From Labia minor (taxonomy: Eukaryota > Arthropoda > Insecta > Dermaptera > Spongiphoridae): a DNA stretch of 64,000 bases. The stretch lies in the NCBI GenBank assembly GCA_963082975.1, contig OY720345.1, forward strand, positions 17,014,491-17,078,490. The letters are read 5' to 3'. The translations under genes and the position numbers were made by a program. Shown here piece by piece: positions 45,071 to 57,666 of the stretch. How positions within the stretch are numbered: the stretch's first letter is position 1; each line of letters opens with the position of its first letter. The notes beneath the pieces were generated by a model. That model did not search any database and was not told the DNA's origin. It saw only the letters and a list, made by a program, of their open reading frames with translations.

Positions 45071-45490
45071 TTTGTAATAGAGTACATAATATATAGAAAT
45101 TTGAATATTTTTCTCTTCTAAACCCTAAACCCCCCCTGGTTGAGCCACTGAAGTTTTAGCTCCAAATAGATAATTTTTCATTTATCTGAAAATTTTCTGC
45201 AATTATTTAATTCCTAATATTTCTTAAAAAAAAAATGCACAAGCCCACTTTTTTATAACGTTTTTTTACATTAGTTTAATGCATGGGGCGTGAGATGGCA
45301 CTATGTGCTAAAAGCATGATTACAAATAAAAACATTCAGTGTCCTAGTCTGATATCGATCGTCTGTGATGTTATTATTTTGATTGTAAAGTCTGTGGTAA
45401 ATACAAATCGAAATTACAAACATTTATATTACTTATTACCTAATATATATTTAATAATTGATAATAGTCAATCAAGTTAATCAATTAAAT
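45071..45490 (+). other. Upstream region of copy 8
   Basis: 45071-45150 matches 13145-13237, including the hAT-like end GGTTGAGCCACTG. The final 70 bases are the type I 5' flank shared with copies 1 and 3. No other feature. Confidence 0.5.
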
Positions 45491-47538
45491 ATGGATCTTT
45501 ATTCAGAAGACAGAAAATATCCAATATATATAGGTAATTTTTATTTCTATGTTATTTCATCTATAGTAATATTAATTGTCACTAGAATTATTTTGTTTTA
45601 TATTATTTTTAATGAGATAATATACCTTAATTTTAAAGTAGGGTAATTATCCAGTTTAACCCGTGGGGTAAGGGAAGATAATTACTTTACCAAACTTGTT
45701 CCATTCAATAGCCCTAATCATCCTTTCTTAGAAATTGGTAGGGGCATCTTATATTTTTCTATATCTTTTTAGATAAAAAGGATTGAATTTGCTAATATAT
45801 TCCATTTAACATTAGACAGCTATCTTAAGATTATAGATTGGTTCATGCATTTGGCTTCTAGAGGGCATCACCTACACGAATTATATAAATTTAACTATTT
45901 AAATTATATATATATATAATATTTAGATAATGTTATTTTTTTTTATTTATTCATTCCTTTATTAAAAAGCAAGGGGTCTTTTATGTTATAATTAAATGAA
46001 TAAATTAAAAATAAAATAAAAGAAAATATACCAATTAAATAAAATAAAAATAATATATGCCAAAAATATTTATTTTAAAATCTATATATGTATATATATA
46101 TATATAAATATATATATTTATATATATAATATTATTATAAAACAAAATTATTGTCCTTTTGAAGTTACAATTCAGCTGGCCACTTAACGTGCTCTTTAAT
46201 GATTCACGAGCTGATTAACAAATATTCATCTATAATTTTATTGAAACTATACTAAATAATAATAAAAATGTATTAAATAAATAAATTTATAAAAATATCA
46301 ATTAAAATAACGAAAACAATTATTTTTTAGGTCCTCTATTATCTTGTATATATTGTCAAACCAACTTTATAAGTGAAGAGTTTTTATCTAAACATCTAAA
46401 AAAATGTTTTCATAAAAAAATATTTTCAATTTTAAAAAATGATATAAAATTCGAAAAGGATACAGAGAAATATTTAGACGATAAATTTGAACAAGATACT
46501 GATTCAAACCATGAAAAGCCTTTTGAATGTAAATATTGTAAAAGGAAATTTAATCAAAAATGTAATTTAAATACTCATTTACTAATTCATACAGGAGAAA
46601 AACCTTTTGAATGTAATTATTGTAAAAAGAAATTTAGTCGGAAATCTCATTTAAGTGCACATTTAAAAATTCATACAGTTGAAAAGCCTTTTGAATGTAA
46701 TTATTGTAAAAAAAAATTTAATCTGAAATCACATTTAAAAACACATATATTAATTCATACAGGTGAAACGCCTTTTGAATGTAAATATTGTAAAAAGAAA
46801 TTTATTCAGAAATCACATTTAAATAGTCATTTAGTAATTCATACTGGAGAAAAACCTTTTGAATGTAATTATTGTAAAAAGAAATTTAATCATAAATCAA
46901 CTTTAAATAAACATGTATTAATTCATACCGGAGAAAAACCTTTTGAATGTAAATATTGTAAAAAGAAATTTAATCTGAAACAACCTTTAAATTCTCATAT
47001 ACTAATTCATACCGGAGAAAAACCTTTTGAATGTAAATATTGTAAAAAGAAATTTAATCAGAAAACAACTTTAAATACTCATTTATTAATTCACACAGGT
47101 GAAAAGCCTTTTGAATGTAATTATTGTGAAAAGAAATTTAATCTGAAATCAACTTTAACTATTCATTTAAAAATTCATACAGGAGAAAAACCTTTTGAAT
47201 GTAATTATTGTAAAAAGAAATTTAATCATAAATCCACTTTAAATAAACATTTATTAATTCATACCGGAGAAAAACCATTTGAATGTAAATATTGTAAAAA
47301 AAAATTTAATCAGAAATCAACTTTAAATACTCATTTATTAATTCATACCGGAGAAAAATCTTTTGAATGTAAATATTGTAAAAAAAAATTTAATCAGAAA
47401 CAAGCTTTAAATTCTCATTTACTAATTCATACCGGAGAAAAATCTTTTGAATGTAATATTTGTCAAAAGAAATTTCATCTGAAACGTCTTTTAAATACAC
47501 ATTTATTAAATCATACAGGTGAAAAGCCTTTTGAATGA
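45491..47538 (+). CDS. C2H2 zinc-finger protein, copy 8 (two exons, 12 fingers)
   Basis: Exons are 45491-45533 and 46331-47538 (416 residues). Exon 1 lacks one of the two Glu codons, as in copy 9. The intron is about 800 bp, enlarged by a repeat also found upstream of copy 6. Exon 2 has no internal ATG, so the gene is recognised only by splicing from exon 1. It encodes the C2HC leader, the spacer and 12 intact C2H2 fingers with helix residues varying at -1, 3 and 6 (for example [27 protein letters not shown]). It ends TGEKPFE at a TGA that replaces the first Cys of the next finger, as in copy 1. No effector domain is visible. Confidence 0.82.
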
Positions 47539-48120
47539 AATTATTGTAAAATGATATTTAATCTGCAATCTCATTTAAGTTCACATTTACTACTAATTCA
47601 TACAGGTGAAAAACCTTTTGAATGTAAATATTGTAAAAAGAAATTTAATCAGAAATGTAATTTAAATACTCACATACTAATTCATACAGGAGAAAAACAT
47701 TTTAAATGTAATTATGGTAAAAAGAAATTTAATCTGAAATGTAATTTAAATTCTCATTTATTAAGTCATACAGCTAGATAAACCTTTTGAATGAAATTAT
47801 TGTAAAAATAAATTTATTTTGAAATCAATTTTAGATAATCATTTATTATTTCATACTGGAGAAAAACCTATTGAATGAAATCATTGTAAAAAGAAATTTA
47901 ATCAGAAATCTTATTTAAGTTCACATTTACTAAATCATACAGGTGTAAAACCTTTTGAATGTATTTTTTGTAAAAAGAAATTGATTCAAATATCAATTTA
48001 AATAAACTTTTACTAATTAATACAGGGTAAAAGACTTTTCAATGTAATTATTCTAAAATGAAATTTAAATGATCATTTATTAATACATACTGTTTGAAAA
48101 ATATGCTAATAATGAAAACA
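47539..48120 (+). pseudogene. Decayed finger array after copy 8
   Basis: About six degraded finger units follow, including an open stretch 47551-47781 with two good fingers, then stops and lost cysteines. Order and lesions parallel the decayed tail of copy 1, pointing to a common ancestor of both tails. Confidence 0.8.
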
Positions 48121-48300
48121 AAAGATTTTCTTTGAATATAGCTTTTATACTTTATAGCTCATATTATACTTTAAATCATTAAATATCTGATTTATTTAAC
48201 TTAATATTTGTATTGACTATTTTATTTGGTCCATTATTCCTAAGTATCCAATACATTTAAGAATCTTATCATTTTATTATTCATGTTAGTTTATAGATTA

Positions 48301-49695
48301 CCAGTTGGTCAGAGCGCCTTCGGCGCTCTTCACACCTGGACGGGTGCTCCGCCCCCTGTACCCCCGAGTGTTACATAGTATTTGGTTAAAAGTAGTAAAT
48401 GGTTTTCATCCATTTTGTTTCAATCAGTATATTACATAAAACATTCATTTCTTTTTGTGTTCTTATTTAAAATATATTTTAATTTAATCAGTAAATTAAT
48501 TATATATATATATTATTATTGTATATGTTATATCTATCTATTTATATGGCTCAAAGATACTCGAAAGTTCTTGGCCACATTTCTCCAAATGTCCCTATCC
48601 TGAGCCCTAGTCCCATCTCTCAAAATTCACCTTAACCATATTAAAAGGTGTGAAGATGAAAATTTAAATCTGGGCCTATTTCGTTTTAGAGGGAGGCCTA
48701 AGATTAGAGAGGGATGAATTGGTACCACTAGTCCAGTGACGTCAAGGAGTGGGGAGACGAGAAAGAGGTGCGAGTGTGAATGTATGAATGGAGAGAGTAT
48801 TAATCAGTATTAATAAAGTAACCAGTGACCTAAACACTTGTCTTATTATTTCATATAATTCCCATACCTTCCCGAAACATAACTTTATATATATATTATT
48901 GTATGTTATATCTATCTATTTATATGGCTCAAAGATACTCGAAAGTTCTTGGCCACATTTCTCCAAATGTCCCTATCCTGAGTCCTTGTCCCATCTCTCT
49001 TACGTCCCTTCCTATGCGTCCATGGTCTTGATTCCATTTGATAATAATTTTGATGCATGATAACAGGCGTTTCCCGATTGATACCTCGATTTAAATTCTT
49101 CTCAAATATTATTATCCTTCGTGATTACATTCAATTTTTCTACATATTCAAATTTTACATTTTGTATTATAAGATTTTTTATGTTAATACTGTTCCTCTT
49201 TAACACTAAATATTTTTTCTTATCACTATTAATTTCAAACCTCCATTAATTTTCCTCGCTATCTGTAATTGCAATTGCCGAATCTCTTATATATCTCTTC
49301 CTCGCTATCTGTAATTGCAATTGCCGAATCTCTTATAATATTTAAGACGTCTGCTTAGCCTAACTTTTCAATTTTTTTGTTTAATTGCATTTCGAGTGAT
49401 TTTTTCCCAATTTGTGTAATCTCATACTCACAACATGCAACATATAATTGGCCTTGGGAAAAACATCTCACAATATATTAAGATCATATAAATTGGAATT
49501 ATTTATTAATTATTATTAATTATTTATCTCAACTTATTTAAAATTTGATATGTACATTCATTTCATTCAAAGAATATGTATATAATATTTAAAATTTTTA
49601 TGTTTTATTTATATTTATAATTTAATTTTGTTTTTGTTTTCTTTTAATAAATAATTCTAATATTAAAAATGCGTAGATGACGTCTAAAAAATCAT
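48301..49695 (-). repeat. Helitron remnant with LINE fragment, minus strand
   Basis: The minus-strand 3' end is the hairpin AGAGCGCCGAAGGCGCTCT, then GACCAA and CTGG at 48301, after host A (48300). The interior parallels 28572-29340: antisense LINE fragments at 48540-48610 and 48910-49450, plus a small tandem duplication near 49255-49330. The 5' end is lost at a junction near 49695 with the duplicated block of copy 9. 48615-48800 is an extra insert of unknown type. Confidence 0.65.
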
Positions 49696-49696
49696 A

Positions 49697-51070
49697 ATTA
49701 TGTCTGCGTCTGAAAATATAATGATTCTTATTTACAAGACATCAACCGGGGTGCATTGCCCACTTTCTAGACACATTTCAAATTAGTACTAACAATAATT
49801 GCATTTTTTTAAAAAAAAGCTATCCGATGGTATACGAGCTGTAGAATTTATTTATAATTTGTTTGAATTTCATTCAAGGTATGTAAATATGTTAAAAAAT
49901 TAAATAGCGGGTAGAAAACGTCATCTGTCAACTTGGGGTAAATTTGTCCACAAATCTGTTTCCTACTTAAACGGCTTCTTATTTTTAAACTTGGCCACAG
50001 TTCATTCATAATTCTCCAAAAAACGCTTATGAACTATTTTTTAAAACTGGGCAAAGTCACCCCGGTTGATTATATATGTAAAAATAATGATTGGTTTTTT
50101 ATTTATCATATATTATATTAATCGATTATATTAAAAAATATATCCCTAAACAAACTCTACACAGGTTTCGTGAAATTTTCGAAATATCACTGAATAAAAT
50201 TATTGATTTTGTAAAAGAAAAAGATTGTATTTGATTTTTTCTAATAAAGATTAGTAAATATCTGTAACACGTTATAAATATGGCGCCCGAACTTAAAAAA
50301 AATTCTGAATGTGGAGCTAAAGGATGTGTAGACCTGTCAAAGAGGTTTTGGATTTTGTCCAATGTGAAAAATGCAAAATTTGGTTCCATTACGAATGTGT
50401 TGATTACAACGGTAAAGAGATTTACATTTAGGACAAATGTATGCAAATGAAGGATGGACCAACATTAGAAGAGATATTGAATGGGATGATGACAGCAGTT
50501 AAAGACAATTCAGATGTAATAAAATAAATGGCGAATTATCAAGGTGAGTCCAATGAAGGAAGGGAGAAAGAAAATTATTTTTTTGTAAAACTGGGAAAAA
50601 CCCTGTTTCATTCAGTAAGGACACCTATAATTTATTTGTAATATTTTTTTAAAATAATGAAAATAAATAGCCTATATTTTTCATGAGAATAGTTTAATAT
50701 TAAATAATATATATATATATATATAGTTTCTCTAATTTAAATAAAAATTGATTATCCCTCTTATAGTCTGTGAATTGAGCTTTGCGACAACTACTTTATA
50801 TCACAGAAGCACAGCGGCGAAGGTGAAGGTGCCCTCTACTGCCGAAATCAATAGTGAAGGTCTATGAATAAAACATTAAAAAATGTCTGTCAATTTGATC
50901 CAATTTGATCTATATGTAATGTCAATGTTCAAAAAATAATCATTTTTATCTCGAAAACTAGAAATTTGCCCCTATATTGCCTAAGGAAAAAGTTTCTTCG
51001 AATTAATCAAGGAATTCACGGGTAAAGTTTCATCCACCCCCATGAAGCTTCCCGTTTTGAATAATTAAAA
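49697..51070 (+). repeat. Upstream block of copy 9
   Basis: 49697-50580 matches 17600-18480, including the PHD-like fragment from 50280. The gypsy fragment is missing, and the rest is a diverged version of the type II flank (CAGCGGCGAAGGTGAAGG, CCTATATTGCCTAAGG, CATGAAGCTT). Confidence 0.75.
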
Positions 51071-52372
51071 ATGGATCTTTATTCAGAAGACAGAAAATAT
51101 CCAATATATATAGGTAATTTTTATTTCTATGTTTTTTCATCTAAAGTAATGTTAAATGTCACTAAAATTATTTTGTTTAATATTATTTATAATGATAAAA
51201 TAGATAGATATATAAAAATATAATGATTTGAAATAACGAAAACAATTCTTTTTTTAGGTCCTCTATATTCTTGTATATATTGTCAAACCAATTTTATAAG
51301 TGAGGAGTTTTTATCTAAACATGTAAAAAAATGTTTTCATAAAAAAATATTTTCAATTTTAAAAAATGATGTAAAATTCAAAAAGGATACAGTGAAATAT
51401 TTAGACGAAAAATTTGAACAAGATACTGATTCAAACTTTAAAGAAGTCAGGCATTTTCAATGTAGTAATTTTAAAAAGAAGATTAATCATATATCTCATT
51501 TAACTCCGCATTTATTAAATTTTACAGGTGAAAAGCATTTAGAATGTAATTATTGTAAAAAGAAATTTACTCGAAAATCATTTTTAGATAAACATTTATT
51601 AATTCATACAGGAGAAAAACCTTTTGAATGTAATTATTGTAAAAAGAAATTTAATCAGAAATCAACTTTAAATACTCATTTAAAAATTCATACAGGAGAA
51701 AAACCTTTTGAATGTAATTATTGTAAAAAGAAATTTAGTCGGAAATCTCATTTAAGTGCACATTTAAAAATTCATACAGGTGAAAAGCCTTTTGAATGTA
51801 TTTATTGTAAAAAAAAATTTAATCTAAAATCACATTTAAATAGTCATTTACTAATTCATACAGGTGAAAAGCCTTTTGAATGTAATTATTGTAAAAAGAA
51901 ATTTAATCAAAATTCTTCTTTAAAAACACACATATTAATTCATACAGGTGAAACGCCTTTTGAATGTAATTATTGTGAAAAGAAATTTAAACAAAAATCA
52001 CATTTAAATGATCATTTACTAAATCATACAGGTGAAAAACCTTTTGAATGTAATTATTGTAAAAAGAAATTTAATCTGAAATCACATTTAAATTCTCATT
52101 TATTAATTCATACAGGTGAAAAGCCTTTTGAATGTAATTATTGTAAAAAGAAATTTAAACAAAAATCACATTTAAATAAACATTTACTAATTCATACAGG
52201 TGAAAAACCTTTTGAATGTAATTATTGTAAAAAGAAATTCAATCAAATATCACATTTAAATAAACATTTATTAATTCATACTGTTGAAAATCCATTTGAA
52301 TGTAATTATTGTAAAAAGAAATTTAAACAAAAATCACATTTCAATGATCATTTATTAATACATACTGTTTGA
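51071..52372 (+). CDS. C2H2 zinc-finger protein, copy 9 (two exons)
   Basis: Exons are 51071-51113 and 51258-52372 (385 residues). Exon 1 lacks one Glu codon. Exon 2 has the C2HC leader, spacer, the degenerate CSNF finger (here HLLNFTGEKHLEC), then ten canonical fingers. Many have Lys-Gln or Asn-Leu before Lys-Ser-His and Asn or Lys before His. The stop follows HTV, before the second finger's worth of 3' sequence, with no decayed array after it. This is probably the most complete 3' end in the family. Nuclear DNA-binding role is inferred from the fingers. Confidence 0.85.
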
Positions 52373-52450
52373 GAAATATGCTAATAATGAAAACAAAAGA
52401 TTTTCTTTCAATATAGATTATATACTTTATAGCTAATAAAAATAAAACCT

Positions 52451-52720
52451 CTGACTTTGTACGTCCTACGCAAGTCGGTTTTATCAATTTGGTGTCCTAT
52501 GATCAGTAGAACAGTAGAACGGCTTCTATCAACCTTTACCTTGATTTTCTTGATCGGAGGCGCTAATTATCAAGTAGCTTTCCCAATTTTGGTTCCGGAG
52601 GCTGAGTTGACTCCTTCCTATAGACCCCAGCTAGAGAAATTCTCTTGCCTGGCCCGGGACTTTGAACACGGGACCACGAGAATGTGAGGCAGGTTTGCTA
52701 AACTCACACCCTGTGACGCA
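52451..52720 (-). repeat. SINE-like repeat, left arm of an inverted pair
   Basis: The minus strand has a tRNA-like head (B-box-like GTGTTCAAAGTCC) and a tail ending GACGTACAAAGTCAG. It is the inverted partner of 52806-53086. Confidence 0.6.
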
Positions 52721-52805
52721 TTACTTTATGTCTCATATCATATTATCCATTTTATTTGGTCCATTAATAAATACATTATTACTAATTATTTATCACATTT
52801 AATTA

Positions 52806-53086
52806 AAAGACGCCTTTCGGTGAGAGGCTAGCCTCGCTGCTTCACATTTACATGGTCCCGGGTCTGGCAAGGGAATATCTCTAGCTGGGGTCTATGGGAC
52901 GGAGTCAACCCAGCCTCCGGGATCAACATTGGGGAATAGCTACTTGATAAAAAGTAGCGCCTCCGATCAAGAAAATCAAGGTAAAGGTTGATAGAAGCCG
53001 TTCTACTGTTCTACTGATCATAGGACACCAAATTGATAAAACCGACTTGATAGGCGATGTCCTTGCGTAGGACGTACAAAAGTCAG
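52806..53086 (+). repeat. SINE-like repeat, right arm of the inverted pair
   Basis: The same repeat as 52451-52720, in opposite orientation and head-to-head with an 85-bp AT-rich spacer. The B-box region is deleted here (TGGTCCCGGGTCTGG). The two arms could fold into a long hairpin. Confidence 0.6.
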
Positions 53087-53790
53087 TTTTTTTTTTCTAT
53101 TACATTTAAGAATCTTATAATTTATTATTAATGTTAGTTTGTTGATTATTTATTTATACAAGTCTAAAATATGTTTAATGATTCTTTCGTTTTACTAATC
53201 TATAATTGTAAATAAATTAGAAACTATAAAAATCCTTGTTTTAATTTTTAAGAAATTTTCTAAAAATTCTTATTTAAATTCCTACAGAGGAGAAAAGCAT
53301 TTTGAATTTAATTTAATCACATTTAGATTGTCATTTACTAATTCAAACAGGTAAAAAGCTTTAGAAATGAAATTATTTTAAAAAGAAAATTATTAAACAT
53401 TTATAATGTTTGAAAAAAGGGGGGATTCATTTTTTGGCATTACTATCTGTGTGAATTCCTTTCAAACGGTGCTATAGATATATGGAGCGTATAGAGAAAT
53501 TTTTTAATCTGGTGAATAATATCTATATATTTGAGATTCTATTGATTAGCCTGGAACAACTGCACAAATTCCCAGCTCAAATTGATAAAATTCATAAGTT
53601 TATATTTAAATAAATTTATTCACTTTCTTTAAATAATTTTTAATATAAACAAGAATTATTATTAGAATAAAAAAGAAATGTACATATATTTATAATACCA
53701 TATTTTATTGAATATAATGAAATTATTTTTTTGTAAAATATATTTTTTTTAAATATACATAGTAACTATTAATTTATCCATTCAGTACCG
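53087..53790. other. AT-rich stretch with finger scraps
   Basis: 53280-53410 holds degraded finger-like pieces similar to 17520-17600 and 33290-33370. No gene is supported. Confidence 0.5.
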
Positions 53791-54840
53791 ACCGACGATA
53801 GTAAGAGAGGTATTGTTTTCACACCAAATTTCACATGAGGAGATTTTTACATATCTCCACGAATCATGCATTTTCTTAATAGAAAAAAGTATTTTTAGCA
53901 TGATGTTTGTTCGTCCGTCCGTCCGTCCGTATAGCTGTGTACAGCTTGATCGGCTCAACGGGTTTTGATAAAATTTGGTATATTTACTTAATGCATCTGT
54001 ACACCCCAGTATCACTCTTATGGGACAGGCGTAACTCGAACACCAGATGGCGTTACATGAAAAAAGTCGACTCTTCAGGCGTCCAATAGATGGCACCGCA
54101 AAAAAAAAATGGCCGAAGATCACCCCCTCCCACAGGCCTTCCGAATTCCCTGCAATTATTTGATTATCAAACTCGACATACCTTCCGTACACAGAGTATC
54201 CGTGCACATAATATTCGAAACAAATCCAGCATAAATATAAATATAAATTTTATTTAACATTTAACACAAATACAATTGAAAAATTTATTATAAATTGTTT
54301 GATAAATAATTTAAATTACATTGTAACAAATCAAATAACAAAGTTAAATTATTTAATATTTGATAAATAAATACAAATTTCACAGCAATATAGAAATTCA
54401 CAATAAGCACTATTAAATCAAATATATTCACGTACTCCTCTCAGTATATCTTTTATAGTTTTTCACATGTTTAAAAATTGCATAAAACTGCTATATATAG
54501 AATTTCAGCTTGGTTGAATCGCTAAAAGTACCGGAATTAATTTTTTAGCACGTTGACTAACAATCACGCGCCAGCATGTGACCAGATGCCCTCAACAAAG
54601 AGCCAAACTCGCTCTGGTTTAATAAATACTATTTATTAATTTTAATTTATAATTTCATTTAAATATAATATATATGTGTTAATTTATCCAATTGGAATTT
54701 GCATGATAGCCGACCGGAGACATCTCACATTTTTTTCATTTATAAATTTACCCAAATGTTCGTAAATGAGTTGTTTGATAAACTTAGATGATTAAAAATG
54801 CGTTGGATTAATTATTCTTAGTTAATCAATGATTTATGGA
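53791..54840. repeat. Repeat block duplicated at 24630-26480
   Basis: It starts near ACCGACCGACGATAGTAA, whose inverse occurs near 18970-19012, and has a (GTCC)n microsatellite at about 53910. From 54040 it parallels 24630-24976 and 25980-26480 and carries the unoccupied LINE target TAATTTAAATT at 54307-54317. The antisense frame 53782-54207 reads through repeats and is not supported as a gene. Confidence 0.7.
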
Positions 54841-55294
54841 TTTCTTGTGATCTTTTTAAATAGTATCTTTTTGGAAATAGAAATGATTATTTATTTATAA
54901 ATTTCCTTCTCACTAAGAACAATTCGTATGTGTTTCTCTCGTTTCAAATATTGGCATTGAAAATTTTTAATCCATACATATAAAATATTAACAAGAACAT
55001 TATTCGTTTATTTTATTTATGTAAATTACATAAAAGTGGTGAAGTTTTCTGTTAATTTAAATTATTTATTTGGATATTTGAAAAAAGCATATTTGATTTC
55101 TGTAATGCTAATTTTATATCCCAGGGTCATAGACCTTGCGTCCCACCCATATAATACAACAGGCAAAATAATTGGTTTATATATTTTAATTTTGATTCCT
55201 TTTGATAATAATTTTGATGAGATAAGCCTCTTTACTGCATTTAAATTTAAAATAAAAGGAGATAAATAGTTTTAAATTATATTCGAATGGTCTA
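54841..55294 (-). pseudogene. AT-rich DNA with an antisense LINE fragment
   Basis: On the minus strand, 55107-55262 encodes pieces such as KRLISSKLLSKGIKIKIYKP followed by VVLYGWDARSMTL. This corresponds to the YGCETW region of the LINE decayed at 56490-57440. The rest shows nothing. Confidence 0.55.
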
Positions 55295-56489
55295 TCTATA
55301 TATATAAAGGAGAGTGTTTGTATGTATGTATGTATGTATGTAATTTGTTTACTTTTTTGCTGTCATAGTGTAATATGTTAAAATGTAAATAACTTACATT
55401 TTAACATAAAATAGAAAATATATTATTTAAGGATTAAAGAATAAAAATAGAAAGTAAATTAGTGAATATTTTAAAAATAAGACAATTTGTGGAAATTGAA
55501 ATAACTAAGAAATGAGAGGTGGAGGGGATGAGGAGAGAGGTGGGAGTGTGTGTGAGCGGGAGAGAGAGATTGCTGACGAGGACGAGGAGATGATTATTAG
55601 CCTTTGAGCAGTGAATCTATATATATAAAGGAGAGTGTTTGTATGTATGTATGTATGTATGTAATTTGTTTACTTTTTTGCTGTCATAGAAACAAACAAA
55701 AAAGAAATTTCCTACTTAACCGACACTTTACCGGTAATTTAGAATTATGAACATCAAAAAATAAGAAACGATTTCTATGAAATTACATCACAATATTCTT
55801 ATATACCTATAGATTTTATTATTTAATAGCTATAGATTTTATTAATATCTAATCAATAACCGCAGAATTTAATTTTTTAAAGTTTATATATAGTTCTCCG
55901 TGTTGTTCAATCAAGAGCCAGGCGTGACCCACTTACTGGCGGACTCATTTTACACAATGTATATAACTCTAGCGATTCCCAATCAAAGAATTATTATAAT
56001 ATTTAACTTTTTATTTTAAATTCTAATATTCAAATATCATTTCAATTAAATAATTTATTCTAAAAGTTCTCATTTTAATTAATATAATAAAATATTTAAA
56101 TCATATTTAACTTAAATTATTTTGTATTTATTCTTTCCATATTTGAATAGGTACTTCTTTTATTTTAAGGGAGGGAATTAACTATGATCTAAAAAAATTA
56201 ATAAATGAACTTAATAATAAAAAATCAAATAAATCCATTAATTTAAATTAATACTATTAATGAATGTATATATTGTTAATTTATCTTTAGTTTTAATCAA
56301 TACTTTTATACCGTTAATTTTTATAAATTGTCTCAAGTCTCTTTAATTATAATAAAATTTGAGAAAATGCAAAGTTAAGAGACTTGAGACAATTTATAAA
56401 ATATATTCAATAAAAATCAAGCAATGAAATTAAAATATCGAAATGAAATGATCAAGAAATATACTCTATTATAACATATACAATACTTA
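55295..56489 (+). repeat. Two Helitron-type 5' ends and AT-rich sequence
   Basis: TCTATATATATAAAGGAGAG occurs after A at 55295 and again at 55617, both followed by (GTAT)n and TTTGTTTACTTTTTTGCTGT. Purine-rich DNA lies between them (55510-55610). A Helitron could extend from either start to the CTAG at 57666, but continuity is not shown. 55700-56489 shows no gene. Confidence 0.5.
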
Positions 56490-57440
56490 TAAACTATAGG
56501 CGGAGGAAATATTAGACGATATCATTGCGGGTTCAGGCCAAATCGATCAAAATTAATTAAGATATTTTCATTATGACAGATATTAAAAAAACCGCGAATT
56601 CAATAATTCTGTTCAGTAATTATTTGTAGACTTTAGTAAAACCTACGCAAGACTCAATAGATCCGGATAAACTTTTTCAAATTTTGATCTTAAAATTTAT
56701 CTTGAAGGTAGTAAAGAAAGAGTAAGATGCGGAAATCAATTGTAAAATATTAGGTTACCCAGACGACTTAAATATAATAGGAGATTCGGTAATTGCAATT
56801 ACAGATAGCGAGGAAAAATTAATCGAGGTAGGAGAAGAGATGAGGTTTGAAATTAATAATGATAAATAAATATATTTAGAAACAAACAGGAGCAGTATTA
56901 ACATACAAAATGTAGAATTTGAATATGTAGAAAAATTGAATGTAATCACGAAGGATAATAATATTTGAGAAGAATTTAAATCGAAGTTACAATCGGGAAA
57001 CGCCTGTTATCATGCAGTAAAGAGGCTTATTTCATCAAAATTATTATAAAAGGGAATGAAAATTAAAATATATAAAACAATTATTTTGTCTGTTGTATTA
57101 TATGAGTGTGAGACATGGTCTATGATCTTATAGGAGATGAGAGTGGATTCAGAGTATTTGAGAATAGGATTCTCCCCAGCATTTATGGGCCAAAGAAAGA
57201 TGAGGGAATGACGTACGAGAGATGGAACAGAGGTTCAGGATAAGGACACTTGGAGAAATGTGGTTGTAGCTGCCAAGAACTTTCGAGTACCGTTGAGCCA
57301 CGCATGGTCTATGACCCTGGGAGATGAGAGTAGATTCAGATTATTCTTTCCAGCATTTATTGGCCAAAGAAAGATGAGGTCACCGGGGACACTTGGAGAA
57401 ATGTGGTTGTAGCTGCCAAGAACTTTCGAGTAGATAGATA
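56490..57440 (+). pseudogene. Decayed RTE-like LINE
   Basis: Stop-ridden frames contain DDLNIIGDS (RT palm region), DSEEKLIEVGEEMRFEIN, then NACYHAVKRLISSKLL, then YECETWSM and a tail encoding DTWRNVVVAAKNFRV. The order agrees with the RT to C-terminus of RTE-like elements. The last part is duplicated at about 57290-57430. The source family also supplied the pieces at 23236, 28790, 31126, 48540 and 55107. Confidence 0.7.
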
Positions 57441-57666
57441 TAACATATTCAATAATAATATATATAATTAATTTACTAAATAAATTAAAATATATTTTAA
57501 ATAATCACACAATAAGAAATGAATGTTTTATGTTATACATTGTTTGAAACAAAATGGATGAAAACCTTTTACTACTTTCAACCAAATACTATGTACCACT
57601 CGGGGGTACAGGGGGCGGAGCCCCCGTCTAGATGTGAAGAGCGACGAAGGAGCTCTGAGCAGCTAG
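57441..57666 (+). mobile_element. Helitron 3' end
   Basis: Nearly identical to 31190-31413: GGGGGCGGAGCCCCC, an imperfect hairpin, then CAGCTAG ending 57666 before T. Confidence 0.7.

Noticed and set aside
53782..54207. 141-codon minus-strand ORF
   Set aside because: It reads through a microsatellite and interspersed-repeat sequence also seen at 24630-24800 with disruptions; no domain.
55295..57666. A single 2.4-kb Helitron from 55295 or 55617 to 57666
   Set aside because: The termini fit, but the interior is a patchwork of LINE remnants and no empty site was found, so I list the ends separately.
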